Positions 1-12,159 of a stretch of DNA of 64,000 bases are shown here, piece after piece. The stretch is from Bedellia somnulentella (lineage: Eukaryota; Arthropoda; Insecta; Lepidoptera; Bedelliidae). Under the pieces are notes generated by a model that saw nothing but the letters and a program-made list of their open reading frames with translations, was not told the DNA's origin and ran no database searches. Position 1 is the first letter of the stretch. Each line of letters begins with the position of its first letter. The position numbers were made by a program, and so were the translations under genes. The DNA lies in NCBI GenBank assembly GCA_963576735.1, contig OY755173.1:13982873-14046872 (forward strand), given 5' to 3'.

Positions 1-1071
1 ATTTGCTTGTGCTCACGTGTTAGGGTGTTTTTATAAATATTACCTAAAAGGGTTATATTACATTTTCATTATTCCAACTCGATGTTTTAATGCCCAGTAA
101 TAATAATAATAATATAATAAATCATTTATTTCAGACAAATCAGTTACAAAATGTCCATATATCTTGTTAGTGAAAAGACTTAATAAACTATGTTAGTAGA
201 ATTTGAAATTTATATTATTCATCACATGGAGTGATGACCAATGATTTAAAATTGGACTATCAACTCTGTCCGCAATGATCTCCAGGAGCTTGTTGTTGCT
301 ACACCTAATTCGGGTCCACAAGGATTAGTTTCTACTCGATTAAAAAAAAACACTCCGCATTGTGTAATGTACTTAAGTCTATGATTGTTTCAGTAAATAT
401 TTATAATAAAATCTATAATTACTATAAAGTGAAAACCTATAATTACTAAATTGTGAAAATAACAAAGGGAAGAGATTGATGTAACTTTTAGGTTCCCACA
501 GCATCATTGAAAAAAGTTGGCCGCTGGCTGGAGGTTCTTTTGAACCTTGTTATTTTTGTAATTATTTACGCTAGAACACCGTTTTCACTTAGATCGGAAT
601 AAATGAAAGTAGAACTAAAGTTTGACACCCATTTGAAGTTCCTGTGACCTATAAATAAAAAGTGTCCCGCTGGCTGGAGGTCGAATTAAAACCAACGCCC
701 TTCTTCCATTTTGACGGAACAAAATCAAATTTTGACTGCATTTGATAGAACTAATTTGGAACTAAATCCTAGACATACTCATATCGTTTTAGGATAGGGG
801 GTCCCGCTGAGTGTAGGCACACCACAGGCTGCACGTATATAATGTTTGGCAATAACTTTTGAAAAGTGTGATCTTCACATCACGTGAATCAATAATAGTT
901 ATGCTAATAAACGTTTAGTCCTACCAAGAAGCTTTCAAAGTTTACGTGTATAATTTAAGTCCAGCATAAATTTAATGTGTAAAAAGTTTGTGCAAAAATT
1001 ATCTATTGATAAAATAGCAGAAGAGCTTTAATTATAAAATGGTCTCATCTAAATCGTATTTTTTTCTGTAG

Positions 1072-1126
1072 TGTGACTTCCGGCGATTCACTAAGATACC
1101 CATGATATATGAAACGGTGCGGTCAG
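1072..1126 (+). other. Possible small 5' exon (acceptor and donor present)
   Basis: A good polypyrimidine acceptor ending ctgtag at 1071 and a donor CAG|GTAAAT after 1126 bracket 55 bases containing two ATGs (1102 and 1109). It could be the 5' exon of the cytochrome b561 gene. Joined directly to the exon at 3206 neither ATG keeps the downstream frame (they leave 1 or 0 bases where 2 are needed), so another exon would have to lie between. Low confidence. Confidence 0.2.
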
Positions 1127-2733
1127 GTAAATCTCTTCATATTACTGGAACAGTAACTGCGGTTAGTATTGTTACGTCAAAACATCCGCTTAGAAACAAT
1201 AGTGTCAAAGAATCAAAGCAATTGAAGGAACATTACTAAATGTAGCAGCAATGCTGAAGGGTTGTGTTAAAAAGTAATTGTGTGGTAAATTAGTACTAGC
1301 GTTGTAAATTTTATATTTACTTACTAGTTGTATTGTTGGCATAATATAATACTCCTAACACTTCCCGCGGGTGCGGGGGTGGTTAAGGGTTTTGTAACGT
1401 TGTAAGTTATTGTTAGGCGGTGTGGATGTACACCCAACCAACCACAATTGCACATAGTTTTCCCGACTCATTTTTCAAAAGTGCCTTAGAAATTAATTTC
1501 TTATTATTATTTTTTGCGAAACTAGTTAAAATAATTAATTGAAGAAGATAAAAGAATGTTTAAACATAAGTTTAATCATTGTGTTTTTTTTGTCGGCTCA
1601 TGTTTAATTCACAAAACGGAAGTGGCCTTAATTTTAGCTTAAAATAGGTACTTCATTTTCTGAGAGAAGGAATATAATAACTTTTTCTAACATACATATT
1701 ACGGGAAACTAAATGATTGACTCAAAGAAATTGAAAAATTGGGGACAGTATTAGAATGGATTAATCAACATGATGATTATAGAACTAATCTAAGTGGTCT
1801 AAGACAGATATTTGTTTTAAATTAACTTTAGTGCAACTTCAGACAAACACATAGTCATCGGATGATGTGCAAATTATCACGACACGCAATACCGTGAAAT
1901 CTGTGACTTGGATTTCCCACGGTGATCGTTTTAATACAACGTGGAACTACAGCTATTTAATCGATTGATTAACTTTATAATCTCTTGGAAATGCAATACC
2001 ACATATCAAATCACCTAGCAAAACACCTTCACGTTGTGCCTTTATAGAATTGGTAGAGATAATTCCATTTCGAACATATTTTTACTGAATACAGAGTCTA
2101 GGCTTAAATGATACAAAATTCTAATTAACGAACCTAAAATAACATATACAGAATTTGTGTCGAGCAGGAAGGGCGACATTTCGAAAACTTTTTGAGATTT
2201 AATAATAAACAATCAATAATAACATTTTTTAGTTTTATTCGGCCCAATCTTTTAATTAAGTTTTTTCGACTTACTGTGTTTCAAACATTTTTTCAAGTAT
2301 GAAGTCGTGGAGATAGCTCAATCAAATTTACATGGCAAACAGCTGACGAAATTGGCAAGTTTTTAAGAATAATTTTGGAGACATTTTTGGGATAAGTTTT
2401 TTTTAAATCGTTTCAAAAGAGATCTTTAATTTAAACATTTTAACAAACTAAGGATTCAACATTTTTTTAATGGCTTAATAGTAGCATATCGGCTCACAAT
2501 TGCTTTGTTTTTGCAAGTGCTACTGTTCACCTATTTCAGAAAAAGAAATCATGCTTGTATCTCAACAATTGGTGTCTCTGTGACCAATAATGTCAAATAA
2601 GCCAAGGTTTTACAAAAAATATGAAAAAAAATCATATCTCGAAATCTACAAAAAGTCGCAGAACATACATGGGGGTAATTCGGGTACCCCTAGGGGTATT
2701 CTGTCCTTGGACTTCCGCTTAACACTATTTCTT

Positions 2734-2744
2734 GGGACACCCTG
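2734..2744. mobile_element. Mariner/Tc1-like terminus (GGGACACCCTG then TA)
   Basis: The terminal motif GGGACACCCTG is followed by TA, the same kind of end as the complete 425-bp element at 9628-10052. No matching left end was found upstream, so this is a decayed or truncated copy. Confidence 0.3.
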
Positions 2745-3205
2745 TATATTTACGCTTGACTTAAGACTCATACATACAAGCTGTCGTGGCTTAAAGTTTA
2801 AATAATCTTTAAGCTTAAAAGTGACGTTATAGCGAGCTCTTACAATTATGGATAAATAACTAAATATTCTATGAAATCATTTTGGTTTCTAAATAAGCGA
2901 AACAAAGGAAAATTAACGATATTTAAACAACAAAAAAACACTTTGAATAGAAACGTAAGAAATATATTACGAGTATTACGAGCAGAATTATATTAAAGCT
3001 TAGTTTAAAAGGTAATAAATTACAATATTTCATCACAACATAAACTACCCACTTCCTAATTTGTAAAACGAAAACTATTAACTACCCGAGTGTTGGCGTT
3101 CTAATTGGAAGCAGTAAAAGGAAACCGTTTTCAAACTAAATTATAAGTGTGTTTAAAACAACTGTTGATTGAATTCAATTAACATGAGTATTTCTTCCGT
3201 TCCAG

Positions 3206-5152
3206 GAAACGCAGTCGGTCTTACGATGCAGAAACCCATGAGAGGAATGCCTACGATGTGTGTGAATGCGCTTTGTCCGTGACCTTGGCGTCCATACTCC
3301 TCATTGGAGCATCGGTGCTCACCATCTTCTGGGTCATGTACTACCGCAATGGGTTCTCCTGGCAAGACGACCTTGACAAGCAGTTCAATCTGCATCCCAC
3401 GTTGATGGTGGCTGGGTTCATCACGCTCAGCGGGTTCTGTAAGTTGAGATATTTTAAATAAGTTAGGTATACCAAAGTTAAGACTGGCAAGAGTAAAAGA
3501 GGTTTCCTAGGATCATACACAATTAAGATCTTTATTTTTTACCTTAACCAATGGCAATGAATGGTTTAATGTTTTTTGACATGAATTCCTCATGTGGGGA
3601 TTATTACTCATAAATAAAAGATGTTATTAAAGGAAAGAAAAATTTCGACACTGGCGGGGTTCGAACCCGCGACCTTCGGGTATACCCGAAGTACGGGGGC
3701 GTATACCCGAAGGTCGCGGGTTCGATTCTCGCCTGTGTCGAAATCTTTCTTTCCTTTGTTTATTCTTTATTCATTAGGTGAATAAATACTAAATTCTCGG
3801 ATTTTTAAATATTAATTGATTGTAGCAGTACGAAATCTGCCGGGTAAACTAGTATAAGTATAAATAAGATGTCTCTGAGGCTAAATCATAATATCTACAG
3901 CACCAAACTTGTCTCAATTTCAGCAACCCTGATGTACCGCGTCTGCCGCTGCTTCAGACGCATCTGCGTCAAGCTGCTCCATGCTATCTTCCACGCTCTG
4001 GCCATCCCCTGCATCGTCATTGGATTCCTGGCTGTCTTGGACTACCACAACAAGAAGGGCATTAAGAACTTCTACTCTCTTCACAGCTGGATTGGACTTG
4101 TTGCTATGGGATTGTTTGGAATTCAGGTATGTTTTTTTTTGTTGAATATCTATTTGTATACGTTTCGTAAATAAGCTCTGAGCTGTACTAGTTATATATT
4201 TCTCTCAATATTTTATTATATGTTCAAACGATTATCTTAAATCTTACGAAATATTATATCTTTGACTACATTGACTGTAAAGTTGGTCGTTCTCCATTTA
4301 TACTCATTGTGTAGGTACTTTTCATGTAATAATAATATTTAGGATACAATGTAGCATTATTTATAAATATCGTTCCTAGAGTCTAAAAGGGAAACATAAA
4401 TTTTATTTAAACGTTAATTTCTTTAATCAATTGAGGGTTTTGTGAATCCTAGAATCGAATAGAAACGAATAGGATTTTTTGGTGATGAGTAATAAAATAA
4501 CTTAACCTTCTATTCCTTACAAAAATCCAATTATAAAGAAATAGACTGAAATAACATCTTTTTCTATTTCAGTATGTGGTTGGCTTCTTCAGTTTCCTCG
4601 TGCTATTGATGTGCAACAAGGGAACTGCTCAATGCCGTGTCTCAATGATCCCGATACATTCCGCGTTTGGAGTCCTCACTTTCGTTCTTGGCGTCGCTGC
4701 TGCTGTCACTGGTCTTACTGAGAAAGCCCTCTTTACTCTTGGGTATGTAATACAATTATTTGCAATCAATATACGAAAGCACTTCAAAAAAAAATCACAA
4801 AATTTTTCTTTATCTAAAACTTTAGTTCTTTTTGTCACCTAAAATATTGCATGGAAACAAATTGTTTTTTTTATTTTCCCTATCTTTTCAATCACGGATT
4901 AGTAAAGCTTTCTCACCCGCATTAGATTGTGCAACTATTTGCTATGTTTTTTGTTTGTCTGTCTGCTCACGTGTTCGTATCTACAGTGCGGAAAGGTACA
5001 GCGGTCTTCCGGACGAGGGTGTGATCCTGAATGCCATCGGAGTGGCAGCTATCGCCAGTCTCACGGTCGTCATGTATATCCTCTCACGCGATAAGTTTCG
5101 CCCCTCTTCGGACTCCAGAGATGGGCATATAAGAGCCTCCGTTGATTTATAG
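3206..5152 (+). CDS. CYB561: Cytochrome b561 family transmembrane reductase, isoform with last exon d1 (5'-partial)
   Basis: Eukaryotic cytochrome b561 proteins are six-helix, two-haem membrane enzymes that pass electrons from cytosolic ascorbate to a radical or ferric iron across the membrane. The exons are 3206-3438, 3924-4126, 4573-4742 and 4987-5152 (stop TAG at 5150). All introns are GT-AG and the frame carries through (772 coding bases; one leading base belongs to a codon begun upstream). The translation shows NAYDVCE, helix 1, then FNLHPTLMVAG, VKLLHAIFHALAIP, NFYSLHSWIG and MIPIHSAFGV. These hold the four conserved haem histidines and the SLHSW ascorbate-side motif, and are followed by the last helix in exon d1. 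It ends in a short polar tail (SRDKFRPSSDSRDGH). There is no in-frame ATG before the first helix in the 3206 exon, so the start codon lies in an upstream exon I could not place. The exon 3206/3924 intron carries a tRNA-like foldback. Confidence 0.92.
3629..3757. repeat. Foldback made of two inverted tRNA-like SINE ends
   Basis: Arms of about 56 bp (3629-3684 and 3702-3757) are near-perfect inverted repeats around a 17-base centre. Each arm carries the 3' half of the tRNA-like module of the SINE family at 11663 and 49386 (GGTTCGATTC B-box, end GCCTGTGTCGAAA) and its pyrimidine-rich tail. It lies inside a cytochrome b561 intron, so the pre-mRNA would contain a long stable hairpin. Confidence 0.85.
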
Positions 5153-5695
5153 ATATCCTCTAGTATACAATTATATTTAAAACAAAATGCCGATATGACG
5201 ATTTTGACAAAAATAATAGAAGACAAAATTATGAAATGCATTTGTATGTCTGCAAGTTGAACGATGTTAGTTAATGATCTAACATTTATATAGCTTAAGA
5301 GACTTCTATAATAAGGTAATGACTGAAGATTCTGGGTCGCTCCATATTTTTTAATAGTTTTGTTGTATCCTTAATCTTAGTAAATATTTTCGGAGATTAA
5401 TCGATCTGTATCAGATTCAATTTGTTCACAAGTACTGGGTTTCATTTATGCGTTGGTGACTGGAATCAATTTTAATGCTTTCTGTATCGTGTTAAATTCC
5501 ATTGCATGTTGATCATCCACATCGCTTTTTTTGCACGAAATTCATAAAGTAGTATAGAATATCATCATTATGAATAACTAATTTTTATTTCTCTCGATTT
5601 ACCTAAAATTTTAAATTAATATATGCTTTGACTAATATGTGTATTTATTTATGTATTATTATGATGTGTACTAACCTGGGGCATGCGGTGTTCAG

Positions 5696-5846
5696 GAACG
5701 AGGTGTATGCAGCGCTGTCGGAAGAGGCGATTGTGATGAATGCCATCGGAATCACTATTGTGGCCTCCGCCGTGATCGTGCTCTACACTGTCCGCGGCAC
5801 TGGCGGCTTCCGCTATAGGGCCGCCCGAGTCCAGAACCCGAGCTAA
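5696..5846 (+). CDS. CYB561: Cytochrome b561: alternative last exon d2
   Basis: After acceptor gttcag at 5695 an open exon runs to TAA at 5844. Exon c (ending 4742) leaves two bases, and both this exon and exon d1 (4987) supply the missing one, so either joins in frame. The two exons are homologous: d1 has VILNAIGVAAIASLTVVMY and d2 has IVMNAIGITIVASAVIVLY, each being helix 6. The tails differ: d2 ends in a basic stretch (GGFRYRAARVQNPS). The family is known to end with this helix. That the exons are used as alternatives is inferred from phase and splice sites. Confidence 0.85.
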
Positions 5847-8009
5847 ACAGTTAAAACCAAAACGGATCATCACAATATTTACTTGAATTTCTTTTGCATC
5901 TAAATTGGCGCGAATTTCGTCTATTCCATCAAACTTGTCGTGCCATGTTATATAGTTTTCCATTAAATATTTAAAACCAGTTTGAAATTGTTTATCCTGA
6001 AATATAATTATTGAAAATGGTTGTGCATTTTACAAATTTTTTAGACTTCCTTTGAAATTCAGTTGTACCTATGAATGCACAACTTAATTATGAATTTTAT
6101 TTGTAAATGTACAATTTTTCATTGGATTGAATATAGATCAAAAACTGTTAATTTGGACTAGAAATATTGATGAGAAATGTTATAGGCTAATTATAATTGC
6201 CTGTAACATGATGATTGATTAGCGATGCCAATGTTAGGTATGTTATGGTAGAAAAATAGCATCATTTTCTCTTCAATGGAATTGTACTTGCTGTGCTGTG
6301 GTTTAAATTTAGATTTAACTAATATAAAACTAAAATAATTTTCTAGTAGCCAAGTCTAACTAACACAAACCTCAACAAATAATATTCTTACATTTATTGA
6401 AACATGATTCTCTTCAGCTCAGTTCTAACAAACCCAGAGGCCATACAAAACATTAGAAGCGTACCGTTATAGTACCCATCTTTATGTAGAACCTGTTAAG
6501 AATAGTTAAGTTTATAATTAGTAAGCAATTTTGTATATAAATTTTATTCTAATTAATGTTAATGTGCGAGTGTCCGATAGTAGTAGATGTGATGAATATG
6601 TAGCGAACAATTAACAATTTTGTAATAATTTATTAATGTTATATTCAAGAGATTAGTCATACAACCATGGTAACAGCATTATGCGACAAAAGACATAGGA
6701 AATAGAATAATAAAAAAAGTTTAGAGGTAAAATAACTGTGGTATTTCCAGTGAACTCGTTCGTATACATAGAGATAGTATTTTGTTACTATAGTATAAAA
6801 TCACGAGGGATATGTATAAAATAGTAACAAAGTGTTCATCCGAGTTGCCAAATTGAGTGTAATATCGAGTTGAGTGGCGATATGCAGCCGTGTAATTTTA
6901 ATATTATAATCAATTACGATGTATTTACCTGTAGCTACATAAATGTTTATTATCTTTAATATAGGGTAATGCTCAATATGTTTACGAATGGTACATTGTA
7001 TTAATCTGTAGGGAGCCTGTCGAAGTTCAATTAGCATCTTTTCATATTCCACTTTTGTATAATGCATTCCAAAAGCATTTGCTCGGGGCTTAGTAAAACA
7101 TTATTTGGGATTAAAATCAGTACGAAGACTGCATTCATAAGTAGGTCCTTTTTATATTAGATTTACAGAAGAGTTTGTCAGTTTTGCTTAAATAAATAAG
7201 GCTATTTACATAGTTTAAAATATTCCAGTTTTTGTGGATTCCCTTTCGAGATTGGGGCCAACTTTTTATAGATTTCCCTTGTGTACAGTTTTGAATTCTT
7301 TACGTCAATTTTGGACACTTTCTAAATTTTTACATTGTTAAATAATTGTTAGATTTCGTTTTTGTGCACTTAAGATTTTAATATATTTTTCATATATAGT
7401 ACCTGCTTATTAATGTACAATACGAGTTTAATAGCGATTTGGCTGACAATATATTGTGTTAGTGTAATATTTATTGCAATGATCGAATGGCTATGAGTGG
7501 AAGCTACTTCTCCTAAGTTGAGTGATGTTTATCGATTGTGTTGACCGCGGTTACATATTGGTTGGAACGGATTTTATCACTGTTTTACATTTATAAATAT
7601 TTATATGGCATTCAATTAAGGTACATTAAAATAACTGTAATAAATAAATTCATTGTTTTATTTTTCTCAATTTTTTTACCCCAGTCCAAGAAGTTGTAAG
7701 TATACGAAGAAGCAATATGTATATCTGAGCGTCTGTAATTATGTCCTTTTATGTTTATATTATTGGTGAAAGCAAAGACTGTTTCGATTGTCCTCCATAT
7801 TTCATACCATTTTATGCAAGTCATTATGTAGAAACTTTATTTTACAATATTTCCCCCCTCCAACCCACGAAATTTGACAAAGGTTTCTGAAGTTTCGGAA
7901 GTCTGTGAGTATATTATGTAAAATAAAGTGAGAAATCAGATAAGATTATGGCGGAATCAGTATTTAGCATGGGCAAAGGCGTACTGGAAAATATGCTTAA
8001 AGATGAACT
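5847..8009. other. 3' UTR of cytochrome b561 and intergenic AT-rich DNA
   Basis: No coding similarity or repeat structure was recognised here apart from the polyadenylation candidate. Confidence 0.5.
6709..6714 (+). terminator. Candidate polyadenylation signal for cytochrome b561
   Basis: First canonical AATAAA after the exon d2 stop, giving a 3' UTR of roughly 0.9 kb. No cleavage evidence; other AATAAA words follow near 7190 and 7640. Confidence 0.3.
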
Positions 8010-8345
8010 GGCGTAATTTTAAATGATACTTCAGATCAGCCAAAAGACGTCCCTGCCCCTGGACTTGGGCCTCCCCAAAGATTTCCAAAACCACCGGTCT
8101 TGTGCTGCCCGCATATGCATGGGATTCCCTCAACTTGTGGTATCCTACCCACGCCCGCCTGGTACATGGCTGCCACTCCAGATCCCAGTTTCAGTTTTGC
8201 AACTCTGATGTCAGTTACCCCAGTTCTTCTGCGGTTCTCCTCGTTTCTGATTTGATCGTATAGTGAAACTTCTAACATAGCCCTCTCCATTACCCTTTAG
8301 ATGACTCTGAGCCTTCTTATGCCACCCACTTCTGTGTTCCGTAAG
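8010..8345 (-). pseudogene. RTE-type LINE reverse transcriptase C-terminal fragment, broken
   Basis: Read on the minus strand this gives MERAMLEVSLYDQIRNEE followed by RRRTGVTDIRVAKLK, which I recognise as the region after the palm domain in lepidopteran RTE-clade endonuclease/reverse transcriptases. The match then degrades through frameshifts. Only a 5'-truncated, non-functional piece remains. Confidence 0.75.
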
Positions 8346-8771
8346 TACTCACTTGGAACACACAAGAAATACAGAGATAGTGGTGTTTTCTTACAAACAC
8401 TTGAACACCGCGATGTAAATGTAGTGAATATGGCACCTCCGCAGCTTCAAGCGTAGCTACTCTTCCATCGAATCAAAGGCATCTTAATATTTATGTGACA
8501 TCTGATTTTTTCCAGGATTTATGGTATTTTACGAAGAAGTCAATGGTCAAAACGATATCCCTCGCTGATACTCTAAATTACCTCTTAAGTAAACGAGTAC
8601 GAGTAATCCATAGGGATTGAATGCTGAACAGAACTTACCTTAAACAAGAACTCCTAACTAACAATAACATAAGACCCGCATGGTCCAGTAATACCTAGTT
8701 ATGTGGCGGTGTGTTAGTAGGTATATAGAGGCGTGAAGTCAACGCTGCACAAGTGAATTAACTGTCCAAGC

Positions 8772-8964
8772 AATAACAAAAAGAAAACCGACTTCATAGT
8801 TGGAAAAACAACCGAAAATAAACAATCGAGTACTAAACAGTACGAAATAAGTTTTTTAATTGAATATGAGTACAGTGATTAATACCTTAGCAATTTCTTT
8901 ATTCCACACGCGTCATTTCAACCTACCTAAATCTTAAAATTCTCTTAAATTAATTTGTGAGCCG
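8772..8964 (+). repeat. Arm of a dispersed foldback element
   Basis: This shares its whole length with 41643-41850 and, inverted, with 42519-42725. The outer end reads ACAAAAAGAAAACCGACTTC. The short segment 9290-9362 also recurs inverted at 41905-41975, so the LINE fragment between was inserted into, or picked up by, this family. Confidence 0.75.
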
Positions 8965-9303
8965 GTGCTAGCCTCGATGATAATTGATAATAAGAAGTGT
9001 GTATTTCGCACTTCGTATACATGTAAAATAAACTATAAGCCAAAGAAAACAAAGTCACTCGACCACTTTTTCAACAATGAGTCACCAAAATCAGCAGCCA
9101 CAAATTTTAATAAATATTTTTCTAATGTTGGTAAATCTCTCGCAGATGATATAGTAAAGAAATGCCCAAAACCGTCAAAACAAACGTGTCCTATACGAAA
9201 TACAATTGATTCTTTCGTTCTGCTTGAAACAGATATGACAGAAATGGCCAGTACTGTCAACAGTCTCAACAACAAATACTCCACAGGCCATGATACCTTG
9301 TAG
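8965..9303 (+). pseudogene. Non-LTR retrotransposon ORF2 linker fragment
   Basis: An open stretch of 112 codons includes ATNFNKYFSNVGKSLADDI, typical of the segment between endonuclease and reverse transcriptase domains in Jockey/CR1-type LINE proteins. It stops abruptly at the junction with a repeat segment (from about 9290), so neither catalytic domain is present. Confidence 0.6.
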
Positions 9304-9362
9304 TTGTAGAGTAAATTGATTTTTGTACGTATTACCATTTAAAACGTTAAGCGATAGATATA

Positions 9363-9624
9363 GGGCCAGCGCTGACTGTCGGCATGGCATGGCATGGCAT
9401 GGCAAAGGATTTCGGTAAAGATATAGCATTTTAAATCTTATTACCATGAGTATAGAATTCATTTTACTTCATTTTGACACAAAGATGCCGACGTTCTGTC
9501 CTACCGCGGCCTCCCTCGGCATCGTTGTGTCAAAATGAATTCTATACGCATGGCAATAAGATTAAAAATGCTGTATCTGTACCGAAATCCTTTGCCATGC
9601 CATGCCGGCAGTGAGCGCCGGCCC
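9363..9624. repeat. Foldback element with GGCAT repeats
   Basis: The left arm 9363-9491 and right arm 9516-9624 are inverted copies (for example GGATTTCGGTA, ATAGAATTCATTTT, GATGCCGA) around a 24-base centre. The left arm carries four GGCAT units and the right arm two. No coding potential. Confidence 0.8.
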
Positions 9625-9627
9625 ATA

Positions 9628-10052
9628 CAGGGTGTCCAGTAAATAAACGTCCAACCGTTAACCACCAATAGAGGACCCTGTGAAGTGCCCTCAAATGCAT
9701 TTTTTTTTATTTTAGAAATAAGCCAGGTTTAAGTTAATAATAATAATCGTTTATTTAAGGTTTAAGTTGTTTTTTTATTTTTTTAAATTCCTTTGGGTTA
9801 TTTTGTTATGGTAAGAGGGCAAAAATAGGGATATCGGCATATTTTTTTTTATTAGACTCCTAATGAAGCAAAGAACAGCTTGGTTAGCAAAAATTGAGGA
9901 TTAGAGGAGAATTGGTTAGCAAGAGGAGGACAACTTAAACCTGGCTTATTTCTAAACCAGGTTTAATATAATAAAAAAAATTGCATTTCCGGGCACTTCA
10001 CAGGGTCCTCTATTGGTGGTTAGCGGTTGGACGTTTATTTACTGGACACCTG
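9628..10052. mobile_element. Mariner/Tc1-type MITE, 425 bp
   Basis: Long terminal inverted repeats (left from CAGGGTGTCCAGTAAATAAA; right the complement, with one G fewer) continue inward for over 60 bp past AACCACCAATAGAGGACCCTGTGAAGTGCC-type sequence. Both sides are flanked by TA (9626-9627 and 10053-10054), the target duplication of this superfamily. The interior is AT-rich without an ORF, so it is non-autonomous. Confidence 0.85.
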
Positions 10053-11662
10053 TATAAGCCCTCCTTCACTTCCGTCCTATGGGACCATTATAACTCATAA
10101 GCAGCAATACGCTTTGGGGTTAAATACTTTAATCTATTCCTCACAGCCCATATACGTCCCCACCAAAGGGCTCGAGCCTACTCTATATAGGGCGATTTGG
10201 ATGGCCAATTTTGAACCAGCACACATGGCGCATTTTTTGAACTGTGAGAATATTTTTACAAATCTGGGTATTGTTAAAAACAAGAAAATATAGTTATTTT
10301 CAGTAGGGATAATATCATTAGGAATTATGGTGGCATAATCTTGGTGATATGCCCCTTACAATGCACCGGATCGCCTCTTAAGAGTTTTTCCTATCTACCA
10401 CCCTATAGCTGCCTCCCTAGGGTGTCTACGCGGGAACGAGCAACCTAATAGACTCCTAGAGGCAAGAATATACATATCAAAATAAAAATAATTTTAGTTT
10501 CATACTAGATGGCCAGTAAGAAAAATACCTTTCCCAATAGTTCCTTAAATCATTTTGTAAAAACGTGCATGGGTATTAGAGAAATAAAATAACATATTAA
10601 GTAAACATTAATTACTTTAATTGAAATAAATTTATTTGCGCGAATTTGAATAGTCCTGTCTTCTTGTGACAGTTAATTAATTATAAAATCTTAAACATTA
10701 TAATTATAACAATACGAGAAAAGACAATCACTGATATTTAAATGACGTTTACGTGAAAGATAATAATACTATTACATGATCTTTAACATTTTCTGATAAT
10801 CGAAAGTAATGTGTTACATAATAAATACTTATATTGGTGAATCTATTATGATTAAGCTTAAAAAAACATGCTGCTATTTTTTGTAGGAAACCGTTCATTG
10901 TTAATCTAATATAGTAAAATTATACAGTTACAACAATAATTTTCTGTTGCAATTAATACGTTTAACGGCTCTATCCGGTAACTGCTGCCCAAAACGTTAG
11001 TAAACAACTAACAATTAATGTCACTTTTATCAAAAAGAAAAAAAAATATAACTAATTATTTTCATAGAATGGCAGTTATTTTCACAAATCAGCTAAAAAT
11101 CTAGAATTAAGATAAAATATTTTAAAAAGCTGCCGTCTCAGTATGAAGCATTTGAGAGTGAGCAGAATATTCATACATAATTTTCTCACAAAAGATTCTC
11201 ACTTCTCACGTGACATACTGGCTCTCACATGCCTCATACTACCAATGATGTACAATAATAATGAGATTTGAATATGTCGCACATTTTTAGATAGACTCTA
11301 ATATGGTTAACTAGTTGATTTAACATGTATTTAAAGCACTAAGATTTGAGAATTTCAACACAACTAATTGAGTTCTATAAATTACACAAGCCTCTTAAAA
11401 TATAACATAACTTATTCAAACACAAGCATTGAATATAGTTTAGTACAATATTAACAAAATTCAGTACGCAAAGATTCATTATTAAAAAAACTGTTTTATA
11501 AAAATAAAATTTAAAAACGCAAAATCTCTAAATGGTTTTATGATTAGCATCACTTTTATAAATCTTTGCACACCGAATTCAGAATACTTCTAGTTCATAT
11601 TGACGCATTGATTATATTTCTGGACAAACCAACGAAAAATACATATTTATAAATAATTTTAA
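10053..11662. other. AT-rich intergenic DNA with one dispersed repeat
   Basis: The piece around 10143-10205 (CAGCCCATATACGTCCCCACC, then GGGCTCGAGC and GGGCGATTTGG) recurs at 13960-14015, marking an interspersed repeat. A decayed MITE end, like those at 41986 and 45810, lies near 11550-11583. Nothing else recognised. Confidence 0.5.
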
Positions 11663-11904
11663 TGTTTTTGTTCATGAAAACCTCATGTGGGGATTATTAC
11701 TAATAAATAAAGGATAAATAAAGGAACGGAGGTAGGGAACGCAAACACTACTTAAAAGTGTAAAAGAAACAAAGGATAGAAGAAATTCGCACTGGCAGCC
11801 ATTGACACGGTAGCTCAATTGGCAGAGCGACGGGGGCGTATAGCCGAGGTCGCGGGTTCGATTCCCGCCTGTGTCGAAATTTCTCTTTCCTTTATTTATC
11901 CTTT
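11663..11904 (+). mobile_element. SINE family C with internal tRNA-like module
   Basis: It begins TTTTTGTTCATGAAAACCTC, continues to a tRNA-like block at 11804-11875, and ends in a TTTATTTATCC tail. The block has a 7-bp acceptor stem GACACGG/CTGTGTC, A-box TAGCTCAATTGG and B-box GGTTCGATTCC, but the anticodon stem does not pair well, so it is not a working tRNA gene. The tRNA block sits in the middle rather than at the 5' end, as in the copy at 49386-49559. Confidence 0.75.
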
Positions 11905-12159
11905 ACATACATACATCCATATACTCACGGCTATAAATCCCTTAACGGGGTAGCCAGAGCTTTGCAATTAGAAATTCCTCAGCCACTTTTGGAAGTTGAT
12001 TGGGGAAAAGGTGGTAATAATAAATAAATGTTTTATGGTGACGGGTCTCCAACCACATCGCCCAAAAATCACTTAAGAAGCCCCTATACCCTTAGTAGCC
12101 TCTTACGATCACCCACGGGTAGAAATGGGGTAGTGTTATTCTAAGCCGACACTACACGA
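11905..12159 (-). mobile_element. SINE family A copy
   Basis: This is a near full-length minus-strand copy of the abundant family. The 5' end is GTGTAGTGTCGGCTTAGAAT, the middle is GGGCGATG(T/C)GGTTGGAGACC, and the 3' end is a GCCGTGAGTATATG(GATGTATG)-type tail. No ORF. Confidence 0.85.

Larger units (their letters stand above)
1..3205. other. AT-rich upstream/intronic DNA, no clear gene
   Basis: No conserved coding segment was found here. The stretch probably holds the promoter and first exon or exons plus first intron of the cytochrome b561 gene that starts to be readable at 3206. Two things stand out: a small exon-like segment at 1072-1126 and a mariner-like transposon terminus at 2734-2744. 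The motif CCGCTGGCTGGAGGT occurs twice (about 520 and 668). Confidence 0.5.

Noticed and set aside
2590..2805. 71-codon open frame
   Set aside because: Low complexity, overlaps the mariner-like terminus, no family resemblance.
11804..11875. Apparent tRNA gene
   Set aside because: Acceptor and T stems pair, but the anticodon stem does not, the block recurs inside SINE copies at 49420 and 3645, and it is bounded by SINE leader and tail.
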